DNA of 64,000 nucleotides, from contig NZ_FNHV01000022.1 in the NCBI RefSeq assembly GCF_900103585.1, forward strand, positions 1-64,000, written 5' to 3'. Positions 40,039 to 49,199 of the stretch are shown piece by piece; within the stretch, counting starts at the first letter, position 1; each line of letters starts with the position of its first letter. The notes under the pieces were generated by a model, which worked only from the letters and a program-made list of their open reading frames with translations, made no database searches and was not told the origin of the DNA. This DNA is from Streptomyces sp. cf386. Its GTDB lineage: Bacteria > Actinomycetota > Actinomycetes > Streptomycetales > Streptomycetaceae. The translations under genes were made by a program, and so were the position numbers.

Positions 40039-41718
40039 TCAGGCGAGCAGGTCGATCGCGTCGATCGCCGTGCCCGCGCTGAGATAGCCGGTCGCCCCCG
40101 AACCGCTCACCACGTTGATCTTCAGCACGTTGTACTGACTGGTGTCCGTGAGCCAGGCACTCGCCGGGACGCTGTAGGTGAACGTGTGGTTGTTGCCCCG
40201 GTAGGACCCGTTGGTCAGGGACCGGGTGCTCGGCTGGGTGGGCGGGGAGGGGATCGCCGACGTCCAGGTGTCGTTGACGACGACCTGCGGCCGGCCGTTG
40301 GCGTAGGCCGTCGTCACGCCGATGCGCAGGGTGTGCGCGGCGGCGGCCTGGGCGGCGGTCAGCCTGAAGTACACCAGCAGACCGCTGTTGACGTCCTTCC
40401 ATATGTAGCAGGGGAAGGCCGAGGTCTCGCTGCCGCTGCCGATCACCACATTGCCGGTCCAGGCGGAGGCCCGCACGTCCGAGGGGTGGGCGTACGTCAT
40501 CAGGTCGGCGTTCTTGAAGCCGCTCGGCGTGCCCGTCCAGTCGTTGATCCGCCAGATCGCGCTCGCGTTGGAGGGGTCGTTCGTGGCCGGGATCGCGATC
40601 GAGTTGAGGGTCGTCGTGCCGCCCGCGGTGACGGTCACCGAGGTGGTGTACACGGCGAGTTCGCTCTTGAAGACGGTCAGCGTGTACGTCCCCGGCAGGA
40701 TCCCCGTGATGGAGAAGTAGCCGTCGGACGAACGAGCCGAACCCCAGTACTGCGCCGCCGAGTTGGCGAGCCCGACGGTGTACGGGTACGCCGTGTTCCG
40801 CCCGGTGATGCCGACGCCCGCGACCCGGCCCCGGCCGCTCGCCGGGACGTAACCCGAGAGGCCGAGCGAGTCCGCCCAGGAGGTGGTGAGCGTGCCCGGG
40901 AACAGCGACGAGGAGGGCGCCCCGCCGTCCGTGAGGGCGATGACGTACGGGCCCTGGAGGCCGAAGCGCTCGTTCTCGGTCTGGTTCTGCGCGTAGTGCA
41001 GGATCTCGTACAGACCGCCGCCGTCCGCGCTCTGATGGCGCAGCAGCGAGCGGTAGAAGGGGCCGCCGGAGGCCTTCTCGTGGTTGGAGCGGACGATCCA
41101 CAGGCCGACGCCGCTCGCGCTCCAGCCGATGTAGTTGTAGTCGCCGACCCTCAGCTTCGAGTAGTGCTTGGAGCGGGTCTGCCCGTCGGACTTCGCGAAG
41201 ACGTCCGAGGCCTCGATGGTGGTGGGCGCGTAGGTGTAGGAGTCCGGCTCGTCGTTGAGGAACAGGCCCGCCTTGACGCGCAGGATGAAGCGGGTCGACG
41301 CGACCGACGTGTCGGCCCTGTTGGTCCAGAGATAGATGTTGTTCTCGCCGCTGCGGGCCGCGTAATAGTGCCGCAGCGTGCCGTACGCCACCGAGATCAG
41401 GATCGTCGACCCCGACTGTTTGATGGACACGGTGGATGCGCCGAGGCCGGACTCGATGTGCGAGTTCTTGCCGCCGTAGCCCTGGTACTCCGTGCCGCGG
41501 TAGAGCAGCGAGGTCAGGTCGCCGTTGGTCTTGCTGACCTTGAAGACGAGGGTGGCGCCGGTGTCGACGACGTAGTTCGAGCCGTCGTCGCTCCAGCCGA
41601 AGCTCGCCGCGGACGCGGTCTGGGCGAGCGGTCCGGCGAGGGCCGCCGATCCCGCGGCGGCCGCGGTGCCGAGCACGAAGGTGCGGCGTCGGACCGGTCT
41701 GTTCGCGGATCCGGACAT
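40039..41718 (-). CDS. Rhamnogalacturonan lyase (PL4), Tat-exported
   Basis: This 559-residue secreted enzyme cleaves the rhamnose-galacturonate backbone of rhamnogalacturonan I by beta-elimination. A Tat signal (VRRRTFVLGTAAAAGS) is followed by the catalytic domain (about 40-310), an FN3-like middle domain (IGILPGTYTL-type strand, 330-400) and a C-terminal carbohydrate-binding jelly roll (400-559), the order of PL4 enzymes. ATG 41718 follows GGAGGC. It is divergent from the CE12 esterase, and the shared intergenic DNA carries LacI-type palindromes. Confidence 0.88.
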   Translation of the reverse strand: MSGSANRPVRRRTFVLGTAAAAGSAALAGPLAQTASAASFGWSDDGSNYVVDTGATLVFKVSKTNGDLTSLLYRGTEYQGYGGKNSHIESGLGASTVSIKQSGSTILISVAYGTLRHYYAARSGENNIYLWTNRADTSVASTRFILRVKAGLFLNDEPDSYTYAPTTIEASDVFAKSDGQTRSKHYSKLRVGDYNYIGWSASGVGLWIVRSNHEKASGGPFYRSLLRHQSADGGGLYEILHYAQNQTENERFGLQGPYVIALTDGGAPSSSLFPGTLTTSWADSLGLSGYVPASGRGRVAGVGITGRNTAYPYTVGLANSAAQYWGSARSSDGYFSITGILPGTYTLTVFKSELAVYTTSVTVTAGGTTTLNSIAIPATNDPSNASAIWRINDWTGTPSGFKNADLMTYAHPSDVRASAWTGNVVIGSGSETSAFPCYIWKDVNSGLLVYFRLTAAQAAAAHTLRIGVTTAYANGRPQVVVNDTWTSAIPSPPTQPSTRSLTNGSYRGNNHTFTYSVPASAWLTDTSQYNVLKINVVSGSGATGYLSAGTAIDAIDLLA

Positions 41719-41783
41719 GGGGGTGCCTCCTTCGAGAGGTGTGGGGGTGGTGCGGGTGAGAGCGAGGGTGGCAGTTGAATCGA

Positions 41784-41857
41784 TTTCGCGAAAGGGCTTT
41801 CGGTGGCAGGAGATTGGCAATCTTGTGAAATGAGCCCGAGCTCTAGAAAGCGCTTGC
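41784..41857. promoter_or_regulatory. LacI-type operators between PL4 and CE12 genes
   Basis: Three palindromic sites lie in the 192-bp divergent region: TTTCGCGAAA (41784-41793), CGAAAG-GG-CTTTCG (41789-41802, overlapping the first) and GAAAGCGCTTGC (41846-41857). The last has the central CG of LacI-family operators. No LacI gene is in the window, so the repressor must be encoded elsewhere. Confidence 0.65.
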
Positions 41858-41910
41858 ACTTCGCGATACGGTCCAGCGCCAGGCCCAGTCGTCTGTGGAG
41901 GAGCCGACGC

Positions 41911-42972
41911 ATGAGACGCATGAGACGTTTCAACCTCGCCGTCCTGGCGGCGATGACGCTGAGCACCGGCCTGTCCGTCCTGTCGGCGCCGCCGGCCCAC
42001 GCGTACGGCGGTCAGCGCCCCCTCGGCATCGACAACTGCACCGCCACCGCCTGCCACTTCGACGTCCCGCCCGGCACCTACGACGTGCGGGTCCTCCTCG
42101 GCGGCGAGACCGCGTCGAGCACCGGCGTCACCGGCGAGACCCGCCGCGCCCTGCTTCCCGAGACGGCCGCCCCGGCAGGTGAGCGGGTCGCCCGCAGCTT
42201 CACCGTGAACGTCCGCACCCCAGAGGGCGAGCCCACCGGCCCCGACGGAACCCCCGGCCTGGACCTGCAACTCGGCGGCTCCGCCCCCGCCCTGGCCGAC
42301 ATCAGGGTCACCCCGGCCCGGCACGCCCGCCAGATCTTCCTCGTCGGCGACTCCACGGTCTGCGACCAGCCCGGCGACCCGTACTCCGGCTGGGGCCAGC
42401 AGCTCCCGCAGTACCTCCGCAAGGGCATGTCCGTCGCCAACTACGCGGATTCCGGGGAGAGTACGGTCAGCTATCTGGGGAACCCGCGGCTGTGGGCCAC
42501 CGTCCAGCCGCAGATCCGCCGCGGCGACCTGATCCTGATCCAACTCGCCCACAACGACAAGACGACCGACGAGGCGACGTATCGCGCGAATCTGCAGGCG
42601 CTGGTGGCGGGCGTCCGCGAGAAGGGCGGTAAGCCCGTCCTCGTCACCCCGATCGTGCGCCGGTGGTTCAACGCCGACGGCACGCTGAACAACGACACGG
42701 CCCTGCTCGTCAACGGCCTGGGCGTGAACCACCCCGCGGTCGTCCGCTCCGTCGCCGCAGCCCAGGACGTCCCGCTGATCGACCTCACGGCGAAGACGAA
42801 GGCGCTGGTGGAGTCCCTGGGCGTCGAGGCCTCCAAGGCGCTGTACCTCTACAACGAGAAGCGGGACAACACCCACACCTCGGTGCACGGTGCCACGGTG
42901 TACGCGAGCCTCGTCCGCGACGAACTCGCCGCTCAGCATCTGGTGCCGCAGGGTCTGGTGCGGGTGGGATGA
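41911..42972 (+). CDS. Rhamnogalacturonan acetylesterase (CE12, SGNH fold)
   Basis: This 353-residue secreted esterase removes acetyl groups from galacturonate of rhamnogalacturonan so that lyases can act. A Sec signal (ending AHAY) is followed by an N-terminal beta-sandwich domain and then an SGNH hydrolase: GDSTVCD with the nucleophile Ser, YADSGEST, LAHND and the Asp/His pair in DNTHTSVHGA. ATG 41911 follows GGAGGAG; a second ATG at 41920 is possible. It is followed after 74 bp by the DUF2264 gene in the same direction. Confidence 0.88.
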   Translation: MRRMRRFNLAVLAAMTLSTGLSVLSAPPAHAYGGQRPLGIDNCTATACHFDVPPGTYDVRVLLGGETASSTGVTGETRRALLPETAAPAGERVARSFTVNVRTPEGEPTGPDGTPGLDLQLGGSAPALADIRVTPARHARQIFLVGDSTVCDQPGDPYSGWGQQLPQYLRKGMSVANYADSGESTVSYLGNPRLWATVQPQIRRGDLILIQLAHNDKTTDEATYRANLQALVAGVREKGGKPVLVTPIVRRWFNADGTLNNDTALLVNGLGVNHPAVVRSVAAAQDVPLIDLTAKTKALVESLGVEASKALYLYNEKRDNTHTSVHGATVYASLVRDELAAQHLVPQGLVRVG

Positions 42973-43046
42973 ACCCCTGGGGCGTTCCGACCGGAACCGG
43001 GGCGCCCCAGGCCTGACCCTCGAAGAGCAGAGCAGGAAGAGAACCG

Positions 43047-44738
43047 ATGCAGTTGCCTCCCGCCGACCGCACCCTGAGCCCGCACACCGGCTACACCCGA
43101 GCCCATTGGGAGACGGCGGCCGACGCCCTGCTCGCCGCGGTGGAGCCGTACGCGACGGAGGACCGCGCCCTCTACCACTTCCCGGGCGACCACCAGAGCT
43201 GGTCGGGCCACCTCTCCGACGGCCTGGAGGGCTACGCCCGTACGCTCCTCCTGGCGGCCTTCCGCCGGGACGAGACCGCGTTGCAGCGCTACGCGGAGGG
43301 CCTGGCGGCGGGCGTCGGCGGCGTCTGGCCCCGCATCGAGGACCGCGGCCAGCCCCTGGTCGAGGCGGCGTCGATCGCGCTCGCGCTGCGACTGACCCGC
43401 CCCCTGCTGTGGGACCGGCTGGACGACGGGGTACGGCAACGCGCGGCGGCCTGGCTCGGAGACGCGCTGACCGCCGAGGCCTGGCCCTGCAACTGGGAGC
43501 TGTTCCCGGTGACGGTGGGCGGCTTCCTGGAGGAGATCGGGTACCAGGCCGAGGAGTCCCGCAAGGCGATCGACCGGGGCCTTGAGCGCATCGAGGACTG
43601 GTACGTCGGCGGCGGCTGGTACACCGACGGCGACGGCCGCAAGTACGACTACTACAACGGCTGGGCGATGCACCTCTACCCGGTGCTGCACGCCTGGCTG
43701 GCGCACGACGAACGGCTCCTGGACCTCTACGGCGGCCGGCTCTCCCGCCATCTGGAGGACTACGCCCGCCTGTTCGGCGGCGACGGCGCCCCCCTGCACC
43801 AGGGCCGCTCCCTGACCTACCGTTTCGCGACCACGGCCCCCCTGTGGCTGGGCGCCCTGACCGGCCGTACGCCGCTCGCGCCCGGGGAGACGAGGCGGCT
43901 GGCCTCCGGCGCCCTGAAGTACTTCCTGGAGCGGGGCGCGGTGGACGCGAAGGGACTCCTCACCCTCGGCTGGCACGGCCCCGACGAGGCGGTCCTGCAA
44001 GGCTATTCGGGCCCGGCGTCCCCCTACTGGGCGAGCAAGGGCTTCCTCGGCCTGCTCCTGCCGGCGGACCACGAGGTCTGGACGGCCGCCGAGGAACCCG
44101 CCCCGGCCGAGCGCACGGACGCCGTCACCGCCATCGCCGGCCCCAACTGGCTTCTGCAGTCCACGAGTTCGGACGGCCTGGTCCGCCTCCACAACCACGG
44201 CAGTGAGGACGTCCGCTACGACCCGTACTACACGCGCCTCGCCTACTCGACGCTGACGCGGCCTTCACCGGCGTACGACAACAGCGTGATCGTCGGCCAC
44301 GACCCGAGCCGTACGGACATCGTGCCGCTGGGCGTGGGGGAGGGCTGGGTGGCGTCGCGGCACTCGGCGGCGGGCGGGGGAGCCCGGGTGACGAGCCTTG
44401 TGCTCGCGCAGGGGGCCGTTGAGGTGCGGGCCCATCTGGTGGCGGGGGCGGAGGCGGGGACGCCGGTGAGGGTCACCGGCTGGGCCTGCCGGGACGGCGT
44501 GCGTGCGGAGATCCGGCCGGTCGCCGGTCTGGGCAACGACCTCTCCGGCGCCACCGGCGAGGGAGACACGCTGTTCGTCGCCCTCGCCCGGCTCACCGCC
44601 GAACCGGACCCCGCACCGCTGGACGAGCTGGTGACCGTACGCGTGGACGACGAAGCCACGATTCACGTCCGCTGGAGCGACGGGCGGGAGATCCAGGCGC
44701 GGTTGGCGGACGGCGAGGGCGTCAGCGTGCGGGCTTGA
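43047..44738 (+). CDS. DUF2264 family protein (GH154-related)
   Basis: This 563-residue cytoplasmic protein has an N-terminal alpha/alpha-barrel rich in aromatic and acidic residues (WSGHLSDGLEGYART, WELFPVTVGGFLEEIGY, YYNGWAMHLYPVLHAW) and a C-terminal beta-sandwich. It matches DUF2264, a family related to GH154 glycosidases acting on uronic acids. There is no signal peptide, so it may process imported pectin oligosaccharides. AGGAAGAG precedes ATG 43047. It shares the CE12 operon and its stop lies 15 bp from the convergent membrane protein gene. Confidence 0.75.
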   Translation: MQLPPADRTLSPHTGYTRAHWETAADALLAAVEPYATEDRALYHFPGDHQSWSGHLSDGLEGYARTLLLAAFRRDETALQRYAEGLAAGVGGVWPRIEDRGQPLVEAASIALALRLTRPLLWDRLDDGVRQRAAAWLGDALTAEAWPCNWELFPVTVGGFLEEIGYQAEESRKAIDRGLERIEDWYVGGGWYTDGDGRKYDYYNGWAMHLYPVLHAWLAHDERLLDLYGGRLSRHLEDYARLFGGDGAPLHQGRSLTYRFATTAPLWLGALTGRTPLAPGETRRLASGALKYFLERGAVDAKGLLTLGWHGPDEAVLQGYSGPASPYWASKGFLGLLLPADHEVWTAAEEPAPAERTDAVTAIAGPNWLLQSTSSDGLVRLHNHGSEDVRYDPYYTRLAYSTLTRPSPAYDNSVIVGHDPSRTDIVPLGVGEGWVASRHSAAGGGARVTSLVLAQGAVEVRAHLVAGAEAGTPVRVTGWACRDGVRAEIRPVAGLGNDLSGATGEGDTLFVALARLTAEPDPAPLDELVTVRVDDEATIHVRWSDGREIQARLADGEGVSVRA

Positions 44739-44753
44739 GCCGCCGCGGGGGCG

Positions 44754-45929
44754 TCAGCGTACGAGTCGGGGCAGCCGCCTCGGGAGCCTGCTGCCGACGG
44801 CCGCGCCCATCACGCCGAACGGCAGCAGGCCCCAGGCCGGGACGAAGACCAGGACCCAGAAGACGGCGTCGGTGACATTGGTGCCGACGGGGTAGAGGGT
44901 CTCGCCGTCCAGCAGCAGTGCTCCTTCGGCGCGGCACAGGCGCACGGCCTCCACCAGCCAGCAGGCGAACACGAGCAGCGTGCCCGTCAGCGTGGTCCAC
45001 ACCGTCGTCTGCACGCCCGTCCGGAAGGACCGGTGCGCCGCGGCGGTGACCGCCGAGCCCAGGAAGGAGATCACCACCGGCGGCAGGAAGACGAAGGTCG
45101 CCATGATGTCCCCCGACCGGGCGCCCCAGACGAAGCAGACGCCGAGCAGTACGGCGGCGGCGAGCCCGGTACGGCGGGCGAGACGGCTGGTGGTCAGGGC
45201 GCGGGGCGGGGCCAGGACCAGCCAGAGGCAGCAGGCGAGGAACGCGGCGAGGATGACGGCGTAGTAGGCGCCGAGGGTTCGTTCGGCCGGTGGATCCTGT
45301 ACGAGGACGTAGGCGGCCAGCGTGATCGCCGCGGCCACCCCGGCCAGCCCCACGACGGTGATGACCGGGCCGGACGCGGGCCTGAGCGGGCGGTGACGCG
45401 GGCGGGACAGGGCGAGGGCGGTCAGCGCGCCGACCAGCACCAGGAACGTCACCGTGAAGACCTGCATCGCGGGCAGGGCGTGGCCGACCGCCAACCCGAC
45501 GGTGGGCGCCGCCGCCACCGTCATCGCCCCGGCGAGCAGCGGCCCCCGGCCGGCCGACGGTGGGAACAGTGCGGCCCGGGCACAGCCGGCGGCGAACCGT
45601 ACGCGTGCCACCGGGCCCCGCACCTCGGCCAGTTCGGCGACCATCGCCGCACCCCAGTCACGGCGGGCCTGCGGCAGGAGACCGGCCGCCCAGCCCAGCA
45701 GCCGCTCCGGGCCGTCCCGGGTGTCCCGGCGCCACCAGGCCCGGCACAGGATCCCGGCCGCGACGAGTGAGGGTGCGGAGAGCGCCGCCCAGATGATCAG
45801 GACCGGGAGATAGCCCTCCGAGTCGGTGTCCGGCGGCCCGACGGTGACGAAGGCGAGCCCCAGGAGCGCGGCGAGCGCGACCGACACCGCTGCCATCACG
45901 GCCAGTTCGAAGCGGGCACGGGTGCGCAT
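44754..45929 (-). CDS. Polytopic membrane protein, PadR-linked
   Basis: This 391-residue protein has about nine hydrophobic helices. The soluble segment after helix 2 (GLLPQARRDWGAAMVAELAEV) is of the kind found in actinobacterial membrane proteins encoded behind padR-type regulators. GGGAGGG precedes ATG 45929. The start codon overlaps the stop of the padR remnant (ATGA), so the pair formed one operon. The function is not known. Confidence 0.75.
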   Translation of the reverse strand: MRTRARFELAVMAAVSVALAALLGLAFVTVGPPDTDSEGYLPVLIIWAALSAPSLVAAGILCRAWWRRDTRDGPERLLGWAAGLLPQARRDWGAAMVAELAEVRGPVARVRFAAGCARAALFPPSAGRGPLLAGAMTVAAAPTVGLAVGHALPAMQVFTVTFLVLVGALTALALSRPRHRPLRPASGPVITVVGLAGVAAAITLAAYVLVQDPPAERTLGAYYAVILAAFLACCLWLVLAPPRALTTSRLARRTGLAAAVLLGVCFVWGARSGDIMATFVFLPPVVISFLGSAVTAAAHRSFRTGVQTTVWTTLTGTLLVFACWLVEAVRLCRAEGALLLDGETLYPVGTNVTDAVFWVLVFVPAWGLLPFGVMGAAVGSRLPRRLPRLVR

Positions 45930-46174
45930 CAGGCGCCCTCCCATCGCGGCCGCAGCCGCACCGGGGCGGCCTCCGGCCCCGCGAGCTCGGCCGCCAGGGC
46001 CGGCCCGGGACCGGTCAGCCGGTACAGATGGCGCGGGGGCCGGCCCGCCGGAGGGTCCGTCTCCCAGGCCGTCTCCAGCAGTCCACGGTCGGCCAGCCGC
46101 ATCAGGATCGGGTACATGGACCCGGCCTGGAGACCGAGTTCCCGGCACAGTTCGTAGCCGTACCGCGGAACGGG
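45929..46174 (-). pseudogene. PadR-family regulator, 5'-truncated
   Basis: Translation gives RYGYELCRELGLQAGSMYP and then LADRGLLETAWE, the second half of a PadR winged helix, continuing to a normal C-terminal stop. In frame, a TGA lies at 46175-46177, where helix 1 and the start codon should be, and no start codon precedes the ATG at 46117. The lost end abuts DNA with short repeats of GGTC and CGGGT, suggesting a deletion. A 62-residue product from 46117 would lack most of the DNA-binding helix. It probably once repressed the overlapping membrane protein gene. Confidence 0.7.
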
Positions 46175-46212
46175 TCAACAGGTCAACGGGTCGGTCGGGT
46201 CGGGCGGGCAGC

Positions 46213-46626
46213 TCAACGTTCCCGCTGCGGGAGACGGGTGACCGCGACGAAGGTCGCCAGGGCCGCCAGAGTCGTCGACGCGTAGAGGGAGTACTCGCCC
46301 CACGACGCGTCGGGGGCGTGCAGCGAGGCATGCGCGAGCTTATTGACGCCCCAGCCCACCGCCAGTCCGGCCGCGAAGGCGGGCCAGCGGTGCCGTACTC
46401 CGTCGATCACGTCGTCGAGCATGGACCACACCGTCGCGACCGTCATGACGATCGGTCCTTCGTCCCAGCCGGCCCAGGCGGCGAGGGCGCCGACGGCCAG
46501 GCAGAACGCGGAGATCCGCAGGGTCGGCACCACGGGCGAGGGGTGACGTGGCGTCCCCCGGGGCAGCCAGAAGAACCGCCGTACGCTCCGCACGCCGCCG
46601 TGCAGCCTGCTGTTCCTGCCGGACAT
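46213..46626 (-). CDS. Small membrane protein of unknown function
   Basis: This 137-residue protein has a basic N-terminus and about three hydrophobic stretches (residues 36-54, 57-68 and 82-100 plus a C-terminal one). GGAGGT precedes ATG 46626. No family was recognised. It lies between the padR remnant and a secreted protein gene transcribed the same way. Confidence 0.65.
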   Translation of the reverse strand: MSGRNSRLHGGVRSVRRFFWLPRGTPRHPSPVVPTLRISAFCLAVGALAAWAGWDEGPIVMTVATVWSMLDDVIDGVRHRWPAFAAGLAVGWGVNKLAHASLHAPDASWGEYSLYASTTLAALATFVAVTRLPQRER

Positions 46627-46716
46627 CGCACCGACCTCCCCCGTCCGCGCCTACATGGCACCCGTGAGACGCGTCGGACGGGGGCGGTGGTTGTACGTAG
46701 GTCCCGTACCGCGTCC

Positions 46717-48123
46717 TCAGGGCTTCAGGCGGGCGATCTTCAGGGTCGTGGTGGTCGGGGACGCGCCGGTGAGCGGGGTCGCGTACGACGGGGTGACGGG
46801 CACGGATGCCCAGGCGAGGGTGCCGTCCTTCTGGACCGCGATGTCGCCGGTGATCCGGGCGCTCACGACCTTCGTGGCGCTCTTGAACTTGCCGTTCCAG
46901 TCGATGAGCCGGAAGTTCGTGCCCGTGAAGGTGCCGGTGCAGGTGCCGTCCTTGCACTTGGCGTTCTTCAGGGACTCCCAGGACAGCAGCAGGCGGTCCT
47001 TGCCGTACGGGGCGAGGCGGACGTTGACGTGCTCGACGCCCTTGTTGTTGGAGAGGTGGATCGCCTTGCCGGGACCGGAGTTGCGGTTCTTGAGGAAGGC
47101 GACGGCCACCTGGTGGGTGCTGGTCTTCGGCGTGACCGTCCAGCCGCGACCGCTGGAGTCCTCGGGGTTCTTCTTGGCCGACGCGGCGCCGCGGGAGGCG
47201 AAGGCGGTGGCGTAACGGCCGGTGGAGGACTTCACGAGATCGCCGGTACGGCCGGCGAAGGTGCCGCCGCAGTAGCCCGCCCAGCACTGCTCGCGCTGCA
47301 CGACCGGGGCGTCGTCGGGTGCGCCGATCCCGGTCGAGACGAACAGGCCCGAGCGCCAGTCGTCGAAGCAGAGGGAGGTGAAGGCGCCGGTCTTCTCGGG
47401 GTGCAGGGCGATGCCCTCGTTGTGGCTGCACCCCCAGCCCCAACCGCCGCTGAGCTTGCCGCCCTTGGCGCTGACGTACGACAGCTTGTCGCCGAAGTGC
47501 CCGTCGGCGAAGCCGCCCGCGCCGTGCACGACGAAGTAGGCGCCGTACTTGGTGCCGTTCCAGGTGAGCTGGCCGTCGAGGGTCGGGGAGGTGTCGTTCG
47601 AGGCGGCGCCGGTCAGCTTGGTGCGGAAGGTCTGCTTGCCGTTCGTGTAGCGGATGATCGCGGCGGCCGTCTCCTTCCACTTGTTGGTGTCGGCGACCCG
47701 GGTCAGTAGCGCGAAGCCGTCGTTGTGCGCGACGAGTCCACCGACCTCCTTGGCCCCCTTGACGACGGTGTCCGCGCCCGAGCGCTTGCCGTCGGCGGAC
47801 AGCGGCGTGACATGGATGCCGTCCGAGGCGGGCCAGGCCACGCGCAGGGCACCGTTCGGGGCCACGGCCGTCGCCGTGCGCGTCCACTCCCGACTGTTGT
47901 TGTAACCGGCGGACAGGTAGGGGAACTTGGCCGACAGGGTCACCGTGGTCGTCGTCGGGGTGAGGTTCGGCGCGGTGGCCGTGGCCGCGCCCGCGGAGGC
48001 GTACCACGCCCCGACCAGGGCGGCGCCGGCGGCAACGCCCGCGATCAGGGGCTTGCGGGCCACGTGGACCCGGCGGTGGCCGGCCTTGGCGGCAGCGGAC
48101 GTCGAGCGTCGTGCGGAAGTCAT
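46717..48123 (-). CDS. Secreted or membrane-anchored protein of unknown function
   Basis: This 468-residue protein has a basic N-terminus and one hydrophobic segment (PLIAGVAAGAALVGAWYA, about 25-45), then a Trp- and Gly-rich extracellular region of alternating beta strands that could be a propeller (repeated LxWxGTKYGAYFV-like blades). Four cysteines (SLCFDDW, EQCWAGYC, KCKDGTC region) may form disulfides. ATG 48123 is taken as start; the ribosome site is weak and GTG 48168 is an alternative. No function could be assigned. Confidence 0.65.
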   Translation of the reverse strand: MTSARRSTSAAAKAGHRRVHVARKPLIAGVAAGAALVGAWYASAGAATATAPNLTPTTTTVTLSAKFPYLSAGYNNSREWTRTATAVAPNGALRVAWPASDGIHVTPLSADGKRSGADTVVKGAKEVGGLVAHNDGFALLTRVADTNKWKETAAAIIRYTNGKQTFRTKLTGAASNDTSPTLDGQLTWNGTKYGAYFVVHGAGGFADGHFGDKLSYVSAKGGKLSGGWGWGCSHNEGIALHPEKTGAFTSLCFDDWRSGLFVSTGIGAPDDAPVVQREQCWAGYCGGTFAGRTGDLVKSSTGRYATAFASRGAASAKKNPEDSSGRGWTVTPKTSTHQVAVAFLKNRNSGPGKAIHLSNNKGVEHVNVRLAPYGKDRLLLSWESLKNAKCKDGTCTGTFTGTNFRLIDWNGKFKSATKVVSARITGDIAVQKDGTLAWASVPVTPSYATPLTGASPTTTTLKIARLKP

Positions 48124-48228
48124 GCACCCTGGTGGCCGCCCGACCCGGGAAGGTTGCTGAAGTTTCACAGAGTGTGGGCCGGATCACTTCGGCGAACACC
48201 GAAAGGATGGGCACCTAGCGTTCGAGCC

Positions 48229-48626
48229 ATGACCGAAACCGTCCGTGAAACTCCAGCCGGGGCTGCCCGCCAGGCTTCCGCGGTCGCGTCTACACGCCGC
48301 ACAAGGCCATCCGCCGCGTCGCCGATCACCTCGTCGACCACCTGGCGGAACTGGAGGCCCGGCTGGTCGGTGAGGAACCCCAGCCCGACCACTGGCATGC
48401 CTCCACCGTCACCACCGAGGCGGACCTCGCGCCCTTCACCCAGGCGGACCTGGACGAGGCCGGCAGTCGGCTCACCCGCCTCGCCCGTATCTGGGCCAAC
48501 CGGCTCGACGCCCTGAGTGACGAGCAGCTCGACGACTCGCCCGGCGACGGCTGGAGCTTCCGTGAACTCGCCCGTCACCTGGAGGGATCGGCGTATAACG
48601 CCGACGCCGTGGGGGATCTGTCGTGA
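48229..48626 (+). pseudogene. DinB/mycothiol-transferase-like protein, frameshifted
   Basis: ATG 48229 encodes MTETVRETPAGAARQ, but the recognisable protein (GFRGRVYTPHKAIRRVADHL, then QLDDSPGDGWSFRELARHLE) is in another frame from 48273 to the stop at 48624-48626. A single missing base near 48270 would join them. Within the second frame a TGA at 48246 rules out an upstream start. The conserved part looks like a DinB-type four-helix bundle of about 130 residues. It is either a recent pseudogene or a sequencing error. Confidence 0.65.
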
Positions 48627-48752
48627 AGGGGGGGCGTCGACGGCGCGACCTGACTCACAGCCAAGGGCGGCCGCTTCCTGTTACCGTTGACACTTTCCCG
48701 GGTATCAGAACCTTTGGACTCATCACCGGCGAGGGACCGAGGAACCATGACC

Positions 48753-49199
48753 ATGGACATCCCCGGCGACAGGCGACTGGCGGCCGCCGTCGTGATGGAC
48801 TACAAGCAGCGGGTGCTTCTGGTGCGCCGCAGTGACAAGGAGCGGTTCCTGCCGCGGGTGTGGGGCGTTCCCTGCGGGAAGCTGGAGCCGGGTGAGAGTC
48901 CCGAGGACGGCGCGCTGCGGGAGTTGAAGGAAGAGACCGGACTGCTCGGCGAGATCGTACGCAAGGTCGGGGAGTCGTCTTTCGTCAGCGACCTCCGAGG
49001 GCACGAGATCAAGAACTGGCAGGACAACTTCCTGGTCAGGCCCTTGTCCGCGACGATCACCCTGCCCGAGCCCGACCAGGCGGCCGTCTGGCTGTCCCCG
49101 GCCGAGCTGACCACCGTCGACATCGACGAGTACAACCTCGACATCGTCCGGCAGGCCCTCACCTCACGCAGCCCTGAGCTGCTCCGCCAAGTCACGTAG
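48753..49199 (+). CDS. NUDIX hydrolase
   Basis: This 148-residue cytoplasmic pyrophosphohydrolase hydrolyses a nucleoside diphosphate linked to another group. The NUDIX box is complete: G, then KLEPG, E, seven residues, RELKEETGL (residues about 44-66). GAGGA at 48739-48743 gives better spacing to ATG 48753 than to ATG 48747. Its last 36 bp overlap the end of the convergent cupin-like gene. The substrate cannot be told. Confidence 0.9.
   Translation: MDIPGDRRLAAAVVMDYKQRVLLVRRSDKERFLPRVWGVPCGKLEPGESPEDGALRELKEETGLLGEIVRKVGESSFVSDLRGHEIKNWQDNFLVRPLSATITLPEPDQAAVWLSPAELTTVDIDEYNLDIVRQALTSRSPELLRQVT

Noticed and set aside
44739..48230. Mobile element remnant around the padR fragment
   Set aside because: No transposase, terminal inverted repeats or target duplication were seen; simple deletion explains the truncation.
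48687..48715. Promoter for the NUDIX gene with TTGACA at 48687
   Set aside because: No acceptable -10 hexamer lies 16-19 bp downstream.
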